This document shows, piece by piece, positions 24,547 through 36,486 of a DNA stretch of 64,000 bases. A program made the position numbers and the translations under genes. The stretch's first letter is position 1. Each line of letters opens with the position of its first letter. The stretch covers positions 746,501 to 810,500 of the forward strand of contig JAYKKM010000143.1 of assembly GCA_035772405.1 (NCBI GenBank), written 5' to 3'. The notes below the pieces were generated by a model. The model did no database searches, had not been told where the DNA came from, and was given only the letters and a program-made list of their open reading frames with translations. The stretch is from Chrysogorgia sp. JL179-B06 (Eukaryota; Cnidaria; Anthozoa; Scleralcyonacea; Chrysogorgiidae).

Positions 24547-25372
24547 TTGCAAGCGCTTTTTTTTCAAGTTTTCTCATGGAAAACCCAAATTGATCATGTA
24601 TCCAAAAAAGTATCGAAAGGAATAGGTATTCTACGGCGAGCAAAATATATAATAAGTAATGAAAGTTTAAAGAAGTTATATCAAGCGCTAATATTACCTC
24701 TCTTTGACTATTGTTCCCTTGTTTGGGACAATTGTTCGGATGATTTAAAAGAGCGGATGCAAAAATTAGAATAAAGCAGGTCGAATTACTACTATTCATC
24801 AGCTACCGATACTATAAAGTAGGGTGGACACAACTTCAATGTCGAAGGGACAAACAACTACTGTCCCTAGTTAATAACTGTGTTAATGAAAATTCAAAAT
24901 TGAGCCATTTATTTAATCTATCAAATACGGATTGCCACGATTTAAAAAGTAATAATAGAATGTTATCTCTACCAACGACCGAATACTAACGCAATGAAGC
25001 GAAGTTTTGGTTATCGAGGTGCCATGATCTGGAACTCTATATCTTGATATTATGGTTTGGACAATCTCTCCATGTCCCAAAACAACATGTCCATGCTTGC
25101 TCTATTTTATTCTATTTAGTCTTAAACATTTAATCCTATTATAATACTAATTAATTTTTTAATATCTGATGTATATAGTTCGTTTTTAGCTGTAAATGTT
25201 TGAATTGTAGTATTTATAATATTTGTATTTAGTTTTTATTAATATTTTTTATATAATTGTAATGTACAGTACTATACGGCCTCATGAAAACCAAACCCTA
25301 TATTTTTCTATATGGATTGATATATGGAGAAATGTTACCATTTCTAAATATTTTTAAATAAATAAATAAATT
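24547..25372 (+). pseudogene. LINE 3' fragment (reverse transcriptase C-terminal region and tail)
   Basis: The translated stretch has the hallmark of the non-LTR retroelement region just after the RT palm: HVSKKVSKGIGILRRAK, then LYQALILPLFDYCSLVWDNC and LKERMQKL. This corresponds closely to the intact CR1/L2-like LINE at 46380-48239, which has HINKLSKKIASGIGSLKRI and PHFDYCCVVWDNCN at the matching place. After a stop at 24772 further diverged coding remains can be followed to about 25,070. A 3' tail of taaataaataaataaat ends near 25,371. It is severely 5'-truncated, as is usual for such insertions. Confidence 0.75.
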
Positions 25373-25412
25373 GTCGTTCTCCATACATGTATTTGGATTG
25401 CTTTACTCTTAA

Positions 25413-25868
25413 AGTGCCCATGACCCCAAATACGATATTACTGATATAGATGCTACATGAAGTGAAAAGTTGAATGCCAAAATATTTTATGATTTGAGCT
25501 TTGCGTTGATGTGCTATAAAGGTTTGTTTGTCAGAAATGCTAATGAGTGTGACGTCATTTACGGCATCATTTCGGATACAATATTCTACTGTTAAAGCAA
25601 ATTAATCTAACTCAAACGTTGATGATGTACTTGACTACTATAGTAAAGATTTTGTCAACTTTTTCACTCAAATCCTCAACCAGTGTATCACACGGAAAGC
25701 AGAAAAGAAAGCAATGCCGTAAATGACGTCACACTCATTACCATTTCTGACAAACAAACCTTTATAGCACATCAACGCAAAGCTCAAATCATAAAATATT
25801 TTGGCATTCAACTTTTCACTTCATGTAGCATCTATATCAGTAATATCGTATTTGGGGTCATGGGCACT
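25413..25868. mobile_element. 456-bp fold-back element with TTAA duplication
   Basis: Ends agtgcccatgaccccaaata and tatttggggtcatgggcact, flanked by TTAA (25409-25412 and 25869-25872). Each arm is about 155 bp (25413-25567, 25712-25868), with a 145-bp centre. The arms carry atgctaatgag followed by tgacgtca. The terminus AGTGC and the TTAA duplication match the elements at 8641 and 37393. Confidence 0.9.
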
Positions 25869-25872
25869 TTAA

Positions 25873-26829
25873 CGTTTTTGTGTCACAAGGTTACAAGACA
25901 AATATCACGTGTGAGATGCTACGCAACTTGAGATGAGGTGCAACTTGAAATTTGTTTTGATTCGCAAGTTTTAACTCGGAAAAAGCTACGTGTAACAGGG
26001 CCTTAAGTCGTTACTGACTGATAGACAATGTTCTCCTGATCAGGTTGTAACCGATAAATTTTACCTTCTCCAGCATCATTGATTACCACCTGCAGGAGCA
26101 GCCTAGAGTTCTTGTACATTTGTGAAGGTAATGTTATCGTCCATACAAGATTTCAAAGAGACTGGAAATTAGTTTGCATTGCGCATCGGAAATCAAATTT
26201 CGGCCAATTACTTGTTCCCAGGGAAGACGTGCAAAAATGCCGTCTACGATAATCAACAGCGGCTTTTCTTGACATTTCTGCCTAATCTAGATAGAAATTG
26301 CGCGGCTGAGGGAAATTCTCGCGAAAATTGCGCAACTGAAATGATGCGATACAAACTTTTCAGTCCAGCGGGAGCAGACCCCCTAGGGGGCAGAGCCTTA
26401 TGGCCCCGTGAAGATGGTGTTGCGTGTTGAACTCATAAATAAGGAGAACCCTGGATAGGCCTTACGATAACATGATACCGGTGAAATGACGTTATCCTAA
26501 CCGTGCATACAAGATTGTGGGGCATGTTGAAAATTAAAATAAGCCATTGTGAAAAGAAATCAAAGCAATCATACAGCTGATTTGTCTTATAATCTAGTGC
26601 AGCAACTTATAATCTATTGCAAAGTAGATGTGAGGATATTTATCCTCATCGGCCTACGGCCATTTTTTGGCAGGATATTCTCTAGGCTCTTTCCAATTCG
26701 TATAAACGAAACACTGGTGTGAACTTAATACCTGTGCCGTGTGAAGTTAATACCTGTGCCGTGTGAACACCGTTTTAATTTGATGCCGTAACGATTTTGT
26801 TCCTGTATCGTGTGAACGGGGTCTGAATA
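25873..26829. other. Unique sequence without recognisable gene
   Basis: No supportable gene. Two near-identical short copies of gtgtgaacttaatacctgtg (about 26,720 and 26,746) form a small duplication before the minisatellite. Confidence 0.45.
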
Positions 26830-27335
26830 GCCTGGCCCCGCCAATGATCCATGTCATGCCTGCCAGTGAGCCAGGCCCTGCTAGTGAGCCAGGCCCTGCC
26901 GGTGATACCGGCCATGCCTGCCAGTAAGCCAGTGAGCCGGGCCAGGCCTACCAGTGAGTCAGGCCCTGCCTGCCAGTGAGCCAGGCCTTGCCTGCCAGTG
27001 AGCCAGGCCTTGCCTGCCAACCAGTGAGCAAGGCACTGCCGGTGATACAGGCCATGCCTGCCAATGAGCCAGGCCCTGTCAGAGATCCAGGCCCTGCCAG
27101 TGAGTCAAGGCCCTGCCGGTTATCCAGGCCCTGCAAGTGATCCAGGCCCTGTCAGTGATTCAGGCCCTGCCAGTGAACCAAGGCCCTGCCAGTGAGCCAG
27201 GCCCTGCCAGTGAGCCAGGCCATGCCAGTGAGCCAGGCCATGCCAGTGAGCCAAGGCGCTGCAGTGAACCAAGGCTCTTCAGGTGATCCAGGCCCTGCCA
27301 GCGAGCCAGGCCCTGCTGGTGATCCAGACTCTGCC
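26830..27335. repeat. About 20-bp minisatellite (GCCAGTGAGCCAGGCCCT)
   Basis: Roughly 25 imperfect copies of gccagtgagccaggccctgc with variants (ggtgatccaggccctgcc; agtgaaccaaggccctgcc). The unit is GC-rich within AT-rich flanks. Frames through it give a repetitive GLAHW/LTGRQ peptide with no sign of being a gene. Distantly similar, more decayed motifs (gcaagcgagccagcctg) occur at 14190-14350. Confidence 0.93.
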
Positions 27336-28690
27336 GAGAAACCTGTCGTTCGTTTAAAAGGAGTATGATTTGGCTGATAATTTTAGTATCAATAACTTAT
27401 TGCAATGCGTGGTGCAAATGTTATGCAATATTTTCAGTCAGTTGTATATCTTGGAAGAGCTCGAAACCATTTTGAATTGTTTTAAGAGCTTGTTTGACAT
27501 ATAGTGTATCACATATAGTACTATACGCATGCAAGACATTATACTGCGTTACATTACATATACTACGTCCGTTTTGATAAATACGGATATTGAGCGCTTG
27601 CCTACATTATGGACACTTGCGACGTCAAAACGGCTGTTCTGGAGGACAAGTTCAACAGAGTGAATAATGTAAATGAAAATACTGTATTTAATATACGCAT
27701 TTGTCATCCACCAATTGATGAAAAGAAGTGCAAGTTGTCTATAACACTGTCATGGTGTTTGACATATAACAGAGCATGATTATTTATATTATATTCAATT
27801 ACGGATTCTCGTAGTTTTCTTCTTTTGATATACATTTACTGGATATACCAAAATAGTCATAGTCGTTATAGAAATTCTCTCAAGTATAGCCTAAGATGAT
27901 ATTTGTTAGGTCATTATCGTATCGTTAAATATAATGCATGAAGATAATATTCTTGGTTACCTTTAGATGGCGCAAGAATTGAGGCTTATACCACGCGATC
28001 CAAATTACTTCAATCCTTTTACGGAAGAAGCGAAGCGTAGGGTAAGTGGAACGTTTTGTTATTTTTGTTATAAGACGCTCTCGGTATTGTAGTAGACTAT
28101 ACGAGGAACGAGGATCTTTAGTACGAATCAAGGCAGGAAGTTCTTCGGTATTCGTAGTTCTCTGCTTGCTGTTCTGATATTTCTTCCCGTCATGTTCTGC
28201 CGACAATAGCACTTTGTCGAGATGACGTCAGTAATTCTTGCGGCCATAACAAAAGAAAATAGCTCATTTGCAATAATTTGTGAGTCAAATTTGGTTTGTT
28301 TGTCCGCATTTTGAGATAGCAGCCGCTTAAAGGGCTATTTTTTCTGCTCTTACAGGGAGAAGCTTAATCTCCTTTTAATGTATGATTTCTTGGCGGGTAG
28401 AAATTATTGACAGTTACAATAGGAGCCCAACCAATCAGATGGATTTGTACTTGCTCTACCAAACAAAGGCGTTGCTTTTGAATGTACTACTGACCAAGGC
28501 AAGTCATTTGAAAAAATTCCGTATAGAAAATTAGTAGAGTTCTTGATTAAATTGACTTAGTAAGATAGGAGATATCATAAGATCCAAAATCGTTATATTA
28601 TTTTACAGTTTCGATAAGTACTCATAAAGTAATTCGACTTTAACGTTACGAAATAAAACTAAATAACTAATGTCAATAACTTCGCTCTTT
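27336..28690. other. AT-rich sequence without recognisable gene
   Basis: No domain is recognisable. The open frame at 27925-28212 (minus) is basic and featureless. Around 28206-28235, actttgtcgagatgacgtca resembles atttcgtcgagatgacgtca at 15978-15997, so a shared repeat fragment is present. Confidence 0.45.
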
Positions 28691-28699
28691 AACTTCGCT

Positions 28700-29610
28700 T
28701 AAAGAGTATATGAAACGAAAATTGAGATGACTTCTTGTTGATTTATTTGTAAGAACTCCTAAAACGATAAAGAATGCCTTTTTACAGTTTTTCATATCTT
28801 GTCTCGTTCTTGAGTTATTCAAGGTTGTGTAATATGACCTATGACGTCACAAGTTAATAGCGGAGCGCACATGACGTAGGTTGTTGATGTTAGGATATGA
28901 GTCATTTGGGAATTCTTCAGATTCAATTTTAGTTTGTTTGTTCGCATTTTGGGTTTAAAAATAGAATCTGTGCGCTAAATCTACCATTATGACCAATCTG
29001 AAAATGAAGCCTATCTTCAAAACTATTTAATAAAATTGCTTGAAACTTTGCACAAGTATACAGTACACTAAATTGAACATCCCAAATCAACTTTATCGTC
29101 ACCATTAGTAACAAATGAGTTATCAGACTCCTTTCTTCCGGAAGCACAAAATTCTATTCTATACCATGCCCTACAAAAATTTTGATTTGAAGTTGCCCTG
29201 TTTTGTTGGCAATGCTATTGAAAATATTGAAAACACTTGTCCACAGTCAAAAATGATTTATAAAATGCAGAAAATCAAGAAGTTTATTAAAGGAAGAAAG
29301 CAGTCTGGGAACTAATCTGTTACTATGGCAACGATAACGTAACGTGGGGATATTCAATTTAGTGAATTGTTTACTTGTGCAAAGTTTCAAGCAATTTTAC
29401 TCAAAAGTTTTGAAGATATCCTTCATTTGCAGATTGGTCATAATGGTGGGTATACAACTTGTGACGTCATAGCTCATATTACCCAACTTTGAATAACTCG
29501 CGAACGAGATAAGATAGGAAAGAACTGTAAAAATGCATTATTTATCGTTTTAGGAGTTCTTTCAAATAAATCAATAAAATAGCTATCTCGATTTTCGTTT
29601 ATACTAAGTC
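28700..29610. mobile_element. Fold-back element, subfamily sharing the TTTACAGTTTTT motif
   Basis: The left arm from about 28700 (agagtatatgaaacgaaaat, tttacagtttttcatatctt, tatgacgtcacaag, ttgcttgaaactttgcacaa) is mirrored by the right arm at 29300-29610 (cttgtgcaaagtttcaagca, cttgtgacgtcata, agaactgtaaaaatgc, attttcgtttatact). Left of the first arm stands TTAA (28691-28697 region); the right side reads ctaag, so a TTAA duplication is only partly preserved. The central part (29150-29300) is unpaired. Confidence 0.75.
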
Positions 29611-29644
29611 AAGATGTCACACTGACCAAAGACAATAAAAAGCT

Positions 29645-30320
29645 TTGGTAACGTTATTGACAGATTTGCCATATCTCTTTTCCTTCTCAAGATATTAAGA
29701 TTGGTTTGATATTCAAATGAGATACCCTATGACGTGACTGGTTGTACACGACGTATTTACATATTGGAAAATCGTGTATATCTTGAAGATTATTTAATGA
29801 AATCACTTGAAACGTTGCATGTAGATACAGACGACTAAATGCAATAACACCGTGCACGTTTTATGATTGCCATATTAAATTATTAGATTCCAGACCTCAT
29901 GATTTCGAAAACACAATTGTTTGCATTCTCTTCAGTGGCAACTTTTTTGGAGTTGGTAGTACTTGAGCAGGATTTGACTGACTTAGTTAATCTGCTCCAA
30001 CAACATCGATTCGAAAAGGGTTGCCATCAAAGAGAAAACAAACAATTGTCGTTTGGAATTTATGAGGTCTGGAATCTGATAATTTACCATGACAACCATG
30101 AAACTTGCACGGTGTTCTTACATTTAGTCGTCTGTATCCACATGAAACGTTTCGAGTTATTTCTTTCAATAATCTTCAAGATATACACGATTTTCCAATA
30201 TGTAAATACATTGTATACAACCAGTGACGTCATAGGGTATATCATTTGAAATCTTAATATCTTGAGAACGAAAAGAGATATTGAAAAACTGTCAATAAAG
30301 TTACTCTATCATTTCACGAG
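29645..30320. mobile_element. Fold-back element adjacent to and related to the previous one
   Basis: The left arm, about 29645-29905 (ttattgacag, atatctcttttccttctcaa, atgacgtgactggttgtaca, acttgaaacgttgcatgtag), pairs with the right arm, 30050-30320 (acatgaaacgtttcgagtta, tgtatacaaccagtgacgtc, cttgagaacgaaaagagata, actgtcaataaag). Its order of motifs is the same as in 28700-29610 and in 37393-38380. Termini and target duplication are not resolved. Confidence 0.7.
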
Positions 30321-30477
30321 CTCTTGCAAATAAAAGTATAATTGGAACAACGAAATTTTATTAAAAGAGTTATGCACCCTGTCACAAGACAATATTGGTA
30401 GATACGATCGCTTAAATAAAGTTTAAAGGACATTGGCAACAAAAATTAAGTTTGTCTAATATGAAAGAACTCGTAAT

Positions 30478-30860
30478 ATGATAGAGTAACACCTTTTACA
30501 ACTTTTCCGTATTTTACTTCGTGTTTGAAATATTTCAGTTTGTTTGATATAGAAATGAGATGGTCTCTGACTTCAGGTGTTTTTTGACTTCAGGTGAATT
30601 TTCACTCATTAGAATATTAGTTCCATCTTCAAGTTTGTTCCACAAATTTATTTTAAATTTGCGTATAATAACTATCATGATAATGAACGTTGTAAACTTA
30701 TCAATCAGTGAGATATAAGACATTTTTTAATGAGTGAAACTTCTCTACCCTGCACCTAACGTCAGAGACAATCTCATTTACGTATCAAACAAACTGAAAT
30801 ATTTCAAAAACGAAGTAAAATACGGGAAAGTTGTAAAAGGTGTTACTCTATCATTTGAAA
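30478..30860. mobile_element. Short fold-back element
   Basis: gatagagtaacaccttttac (30480) mirrors gtaaaaggtgttactctatc near 30850; ttccgtattttacttcgt mirrors acgaagtaaaatacggg; gaaatatttcagtttgtttg mirrors caaacaaactgaaatatttc. The loop (30570-30750) is AT-rich. No clean duplication was found. Confidence 0.75.
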
Positions 30861-31222
30861 ATAATTCAGAAAAAATTCTGAGCCCCAAGGGGATCGAACC
30901 AGCAACCTTCATGTGATTGCTAGCTAGACACTCTAACTTGTTACTCGATTTGCATATCGCGAAATTTTACTCCAATTTGTAAACATTGAAATACGTCTAC
31001 TGAAATGTAAGTTTCCTCGTTGTCTTGTAGAGAGATAAAGTTGAGAAAGAGGAAGTTGTAGTCAGACAAAAGAAGAAGAAAAACAAAAAGAAATCAAAAG
31101 GACCAATACTTAGCCATGTTGAACTGTAACAGTCTCTGACGTTCTGCCATGTAACCTCCCTTGTTCGCATTCTTGTTGACGTAATGACAATCATTAGGAC
31201 CATTAATGTAATCAAGGCCTAC

Positions 31223-31674
31223 CACTGATCTCTAAATAAAGACTGGATCGAGCAACTATTGTTCAGAAAATGAAGCCGGAAGTCCGCCATTACTAAGGGA
31301 CCAACTGAGAATCCTATGAGGTTTTTTGATGGTTTATGTGCTCCTACCATCGACAAAGTAAAATAATATTACTATAAAGAGGACCAGAAAACATTTTTCA
31401 AATTCAAACTGGGTAAAACGATTCATCGCCTAAGCAATGGCCGCCGTTGGCTCTAATTATCCAGTGAGAGAAGCCTGATATGAGACGTCAAATTAGGTTG
31501 AAGATTTTATGCATTTAATGTTAACAAAGAAACTATATTGGCCAGACACTAAACCTATTTTGCTGAATTTCTAATGATCTCTCGTTAATTTACATTATGC
31601 AAATATGCAGGCTTCGAAATCAGCTCATCAGATACAATAGAAAGCTCAATCCAGTCTTTATTTAGAGATCAGTG
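31223..31674. mobile_element. 452-bp hAT-like MITE with 8-bp duplication
   Basis: Terminal inverted repeats cactgatctctaaataaaga and tctttatttagagatcagtg (continuing ctggatcgagc / gctcaatccag) are bounded by an exact 8-bp duplication AGGCCTAC at 31215-31222 and 31675-31682. An 8-bp duplication is the signature of hAT transposases. It has no coding capacity. The same terminus (cactgatctctaaataa) recurs at 42733. Confidence 0.88.
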
Positions 31675-31985
31675 AGGCCTACCTACCGAAAAATGACTTG
31701 CTCAAGGTTGATGGTAAAAAACTACTCAAGCTGTTTAGCGGAGAATAATAAAACAGTTGTGTTGCTTGGTTTCTTTCTAGTTCTCTTACTTTCGACCTGA
31801 TGATAATTGACCATCTTGTGAAATTGTAGAATGCTTTTAGCGATTTCAATTTATTCTCTCATTCTGCTCGACAACTAATGTCAGTCGCTAGCCAGAAGCG
31901 TCGAGTCGTCCCATTTTTTAATGGTCATGTTCTCCCAACATATTTAGCCACAGCATAATTTTCTTAGAAATTCTGGGTTTTTTCC

Positions 31986-32507
31986 TATTTGTATAGGTAA
32001 TCGTATGATAGCGAGTGCAATTAAGGATTTACACCAACGAGTGATATTTGAAAATTGTGCCAAAATTGCACGAGCCGTTAGGCGAGTGCAATTTGGCACA
32101 ATTTTCAAATATCACGAGTAGTGTAAATCCTTAATTGCACGAGCAAAATCATATGATTACTTATTTATTATATGCATGACAAAATTACGACACGTACGCT
32201 TTATCTTCTTCCAAGTCTTTAAAAACGTCTTGTTTCATTAGTTGACAACAAACCTTTTCACTCTTGGTGTTCTTTGTACTCATTTCAAAATATTTACATG
32301 GAATTTTTAATTCATAGTGCACCACAAGTCGTTGCAAAAGTCAAAACTTTCCATTGCAGAATAGGCCACCATTTTGAATTTTATTGTCAAACTTGTTCCC
32401 AGTGTCTTCTCTCTTTTCATTTATTGCGCTCGAGTGCAATAAATTATTTTATTGCACTCCTCTCAGCCAATCAGAATCCAGTAATTTTGTCATGTATATA
32501 ATAAATA
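31986..32507. mobile_element. Palindrome-rich MITE
   Basis: Contains nested mirrored segments: gtgcaattaaggatttacac with gtgtaaatccttaattgcac, and gatatttgaaaattgtgcca with ggcacaattttcaaatatca. Near the right end a second palindrome is built on gagtgcaataaattattt. The limits are inferred from ctatttgtatag at the left and tatataataaatag at the right. No duplication was confirmed. Confidence 0.6.
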
Positions 32508-32821
32508 GAAATATTTTATCTTCTCGTCTTGATAATATAACTCGCTCGCTTCATTACCAACACTCGAATATAAAATTCGTATCTCCGCACGACCAGGTGT
32601 GTTCTTTTAATCGCGTTAAGAAATTACCTGTCGCACCAATACATCAAACCACACTCAATGGGATACGGTATACACTATGGTCTGGGAAGCAAGAGTGTAA
32701 AACATCCTACAAACCAAATCACAAATCCTACACGATATATTAATAATAATCCCCTTGCAAGCGAGCTCGCGAAGCGACGGTGATAATCTCGCCCGTGGTT
32801 AGGTTCCATTTCTCACCAAAG

Positions 32822-33030
32822 GTTTGTATATATATATATATATATATATGGTAGGACCAACTCCTAATAAGGAAGTAAAAAGCCGTTTGAATCGGATAAT
32901 ATTTTAATCGGACGATATACCGCCATTGGCGATATGTGATCTGACGAACTACATAAAGAGATTTTTACGAGGGTATACACGTTTGCGTAATATAATAGGT
33001 ACGTGTGTGATGTTATACATGTATTTAGAC
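32822..33030 (-). repeat. (TA)n plus repeat-family copy shared with 58040-58215
   Basis: A short (TA)n tract (32827-32849) is followed by ggtaggaccaactcctaata, then agtaaaaagccgtttgaatc and catatgtgatctgacgaac-like sequence. This is the diverged reverse complement of 58040-58215 (atgtagttcttctgatcac ... cttttacttccttataagga ... gttggtcctacc). In both places the family abuts a (TA)n microsatellite. Confidence 0.7.
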
Positions 33031-33168
33031 TCCCTAATTCTAGGGATTGGGGACACATGGGTCTTTCGTGCGGCCCCCTCCCACCAGAGGACGCTAAATT
33101 CTGATTGGCTAACTCAACTCATTAGTATTCAGGGTTAAACATTTAAAAATATCGACTTTAGAAAAACC

Positions 33169-33372
33169 GTGTTGGTAGATTATTTTCTTTCGAAAGCTTT
33201 AACCGATCTTCAGTTCGTTGCTGGTCGTAGGTTTGAATTAAAACAGGGGCAAAAAGTTGATACGAGGGAGCTGCTGGTAGGAAAAGATGTTTTGATGGTA
33301 TTACCAACGGGATTTGGCAAGAGTTTGATTATGGATTTAGTAGATTTACCAGACGTTCGTGCGAGCGCGTGA
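33169..33372 (+). pseudogene. RecQ-like helicase fragment (motif I region)
   Basis: The translation contains LKQGQKVDTRELLVGKDVLM followed by VLPTGFGKSLIMDL. A 'lvgkDVl.vLPTGFGKSLi' Walker A region preceded by a Q-motif-like stretch is typical of RecQ-family DNA helicases. The frame stops soon after (33370) and no motif II follows. The first codon of the frame is TTG and no ATG context is convincing. It is a gene fragment, probably one of several RecQ-like scraps spread by mobile elements; a second lies about 0.8 kb downstream. Confidence 0.65.
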
Positions 33373-33864
33373 TTATCAGTCGGCAGGGGAAGCAGCTATA
33401 TTATTGTGCTTTCTATCTTGTCCTTGTCTTCAGGTGTTTCAACAATGCTCTCTGAGCCTTCGGAGAATTCCTTCGACGTTTCAGAATAAAGAGACTTACG
33501 GCTAAACGTATATATTATAAGTGATGGTTTCTACGTTGTCTTGCATATGAAATTTCTTGGCCAAATCCCATTCTGGAGTTACGGTGTTCGGTAGTCAGAT
33601 GTCGCTTCATTCTATCAGGGCTATTAATGTTATCGGTTGGCGGAAAATTGCTGTCTCCTTTCGCATGTGTTAATACTGATTTCGTAAAGTTATAAAGTTC
33701 AAAAGCATTTCTTAAGACCTACAAACCCGCTCTGAGAAAGTTTCACTGCGTAGTAATGCAAAGCCGATTGATTCACAGGCCTCAGCCAGAATCAACTCTA
33801 TGCTTCCATGTCTACACGATTGCTTGAATAAATTTTCAAAATAAATCTTGTTTCCACCAGATGC

Positions 33865-35095
33865 TAGCCTGCGAAACAGGCCCTTTATTTTTTTCGAGCT
33901 TTAAGAAAAAAGGCGAAAAGAAATCGAGCTTTAAGAAAAAAGGCGAAAAAAAATCGGGAGGGGAAAAAAATCGGGAGAGAAAAAATAAAGGGCCTGCAAC
34001 CACCTCTATTACAAATGAATTACCCGTTCAGATTCTGAACTGAAAATACTGATTGGTCAGAATTTGTCTTCAAAGCATTCCCGCTTCCGGCGTGTTGAAA
34101 AAGAGGAACAAAAAGAAGCAGATACGATTCTTCTAGAAGAGATGTTCTTGCTATCCTGCCGACAGGCTTCGGTAAAAGCCTGGTTTTCCAACTATTCGCC
34201 ATTATAAAGTCCACCAGCTCGGGCACTGTTCTTTTCATTCGCCCTTTTGAAAGTATAAAGGATCAGCTAACGGAGGCTGAGTCATGTGGACTTAAAGCCG
34301 TTTCCTTTATAACAGTCCCGATATGTTTGAACGGACGAATGATGCAGTAAGCCTGAAGCCATTTAGCGAATCGCTCAAGAGGACATGAAATATATATGCT
34401 ATGGTTATAGTTATAGACGAATCACACACCGTGGAAACTTGGACAGGAAGGTAAAAATATTTTCTTTAGTAATTTACATAAAGAGCTTCAATCTTCGACT
34501 ATAATCATACACACGGTGCAACAAAGGCAGTGCAGAACTCATGAAATTTTTCACATTTCTAATGTTCTAGCATCTCTAATTCTATATGGCTACGCAGCCT
34601 ACGCTGTCAAACTCGTTTATTATTTATTCTTCAAAATAATGAAAACTTTTCATTCGTTTAATAAGTGACTAGGTTTTTTTGAGGACCTGTACTCGAAATT
34701 TGTGAGTAGGAAAAGTCGCTAAATTGTGAATACCCGTCCACTTTCGCTATTAGTTGTATCTGTTGACAGTTGGTAAAAGGATCAAATTACGAAAAGTTCA
34801 TCATATATAATTGCTTCGTTCTATTATAAACCTTCGACAGTATATTTAAATTTTCAAGCAACCTGGTTTGTGTTTCTGCATTTAAATGCGGTTTCAAAAG
34901 TGGACGGGTATTCTATAATTGCTTCGGAAAAGTTAACTGACATGTTTGTTTTGATTCCGCCATCGCTTGAAGGGTCATACTTCCGGCTAGTTTCTGATTT
35001 GGTTGTTTCCGCCATCGAATGTGGGCCGCTTTATTTTTTTTCTCCCAATTATTTTTTAAAGCTCGAAAAAAATAAAGGGCCTGTTTCGCAGGCTA
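33865..35095. mobile_element. 1,231-bp TIR element with 9-bp duplication carrying a RecQ gene piece (Pack-MULE-like)
   Basis: Terminal inverted repeats tagcctgcgaaacaggccct / agggcctgtttcgcaggcta continue into ttattttttcgagctttaa on both sides. They are flanked by an exact 9-bp duplication ACCAGATGC (33856-33864; 35096-35104). Nine-base duplications are typical of Mutator-like elements. The interior holds a plus-strand RecQ-like helicase fragment and otherwise unique sequence, but no transposase. Confidence 0.85.
34090..34450 (+). pseudogene. RecQ-like helicase fragment with motifs I and II inside the TIR element
   Basis: Across shifting frames the plus strand reads RDVLAILPTGFGKSLVFQLF (Walker A, near 34135-34200). 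About 200 bp further it reads VIVIDESHTVETW (34404-34440), equivalent to the DEAH/DESH box of RecQ helicases. A donor-like ggtaaaaat follows at about 34450. In between, a stop and a frame change break the coding sequence. The spacing and order of motifs match a helicase exon, so this looks like captured exon sequence that has decayed. Confidence 0.65.
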
Positions 35096-35104
35096 ACCAG
35101 ATGC

Positions 35105-35929
35105 AGTCAAGCTTTTTACGGAGTTTCAGACATGGATATTTCACGATGGGCCCGAAGTGAAATGTTGTAATCATTGAGGAAAGACCGCTAGTCGCTGATT
35201 GGTTGTCTTTGACAGTTTTTCATGTGGGCGGAAATCCAAAAACATGGGTCTTTCGTGCAGGCGTTCCCTCCCGCTTCTCCCACTTCACCTTTACGCTTTC
35301 CCCCTCCCCCTAACGCCGCCACGCAGGCTACCCTAATTCCAAATCTGTTTTCAGAATTGAAAACGGTTAAAACGTTCAAAATAATATACGACAATAATAT
35401 ACAAAAATTACGGAGGTTTGTAGGTGTCACATCCAACAATTAGCGCCTTTTTTTCAATTAGCGACTTTTTTTCAATTAGCGACTTTATTTTCAATTTGCG
35501 ACTTTTTTTAACTTGCCTAACGAGGTGGATAATAATAACCGACCCCAAAACAACAAAGATCCTAACCCTAACCCCCCGCCTAACGAGTTTTCTAACCCTA
35601 TTAATCTAAATAGAAAAAAACGTATTTCTAGTAAATGTGTTAATTCCAAGCATTACTGCCCCATACGCAGTACATATATCAATAGAACCAGTACATTATT
35701 GTAACAGCTCTAGGATTCGGTGGAGGAGGGTCCTTTGCCTGTCCTGATCTCCTTAGGGCCCACACGCTCCGACCGTGGGGCAAGCAAGGTGCCGGACGGG
35801 GCATTGGTGGACCCTAACTGTGCAGGTTCTTGTGATGGGGGCATCGCTGACAACTGTTGGGGGGGCATGCCACTGTTCTGTGGGATCCGATGGAGGAAGT
35901 CTTGGCGGGGAGCATACGTTTACGACTTA
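35105..35929. other. Unique or mixed repeat sequence
   Basis: No gene supported. Note cctaaccctaaccccccgcc at 35570, which repeats the telomere-like stretch in the arms of the large inverted repeat (10605 and 12140 regions), and aaacatgggtctttcgtgc at 35240, also found at 33056. Confidence 0.4.
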
Positions 35930-36277
35930 AGGTTGGGACACACGAGGCAACAAATCGCGGGGACATTTCTCCTGTTGAGGACACACGAGGGGACATGTCA
36001 GAAAAGGAAAAGGAAAATAAATAACGTTATGTGATTGGTTTATTTTAATTTTGTCCCAAGGGACTAGTTGCACGAGCTGTTCATACGATGGGACAAGTCA
36101 CGAGGACATACTTTTGTCACCGCGACATGTCGCACGAATTCAAATCATTTTGAATACATGCAACATGTTTCGGGGACAAAATTTTGTCCCCGCGACAAAG
36201 TTTTGCCTATAGTACACACGACGGGATTTGTCCCCGCGACATGTCCCCGGGATTTGTCGCCTCGTGTGTCCTAACCT
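35930..36277. mobile_element. 348-bp Harbinger-like MITE with TTA duplication
   Basis: Termini aggttgggacacacgaggca and gcctcgtgtgtcctaacct (continuing acaaatc / gatttgtc) are flanked by TTA at 35927-35929 and 36278-36280. A 3-bp TWA duplication with such termini fits PIF/Harbinger. The interior repeats gggacatgtc and gggacaaa motifs in both orientations. Non-coding. Confidence 0.82.
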
Positions 36278-36486
36278 TTATGTCCGACCTCCGCACGCCT
36301 GAGGGACAGGTGCGAATCTGTCCCTGGTAGAACACATTGCAGTCATGCCCCGCAATACGCAGCTTACTAACCGCGTTCCGTTTTCTCGACCCATACAGGT
36401 TTCCATTTTAACCTCGCGAATGTCGCGTGGGGACGCAAGACCGCGGTGATGGTCTCCACGGGTCGTACAGCCAACCAAACGGGGAA

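Noticed and set aside
26775..27136. Frames with repeated GLAHW / LTGRQ peptide
   Set aside because: Product of the 20-bp minisatellite; no start context or domain.
29899..30249. 116-codon plus-strand frame
   Set aside because: It covers the loop and one arm of a fold-back element; no domain, and its reverse strand pairs with the other arm.
35720..36034. 104-codon frame before and into the Harbinger-like MITE
   Set aside because: The frame runs across the MITE insertion boundary and shows no recognisable domain.
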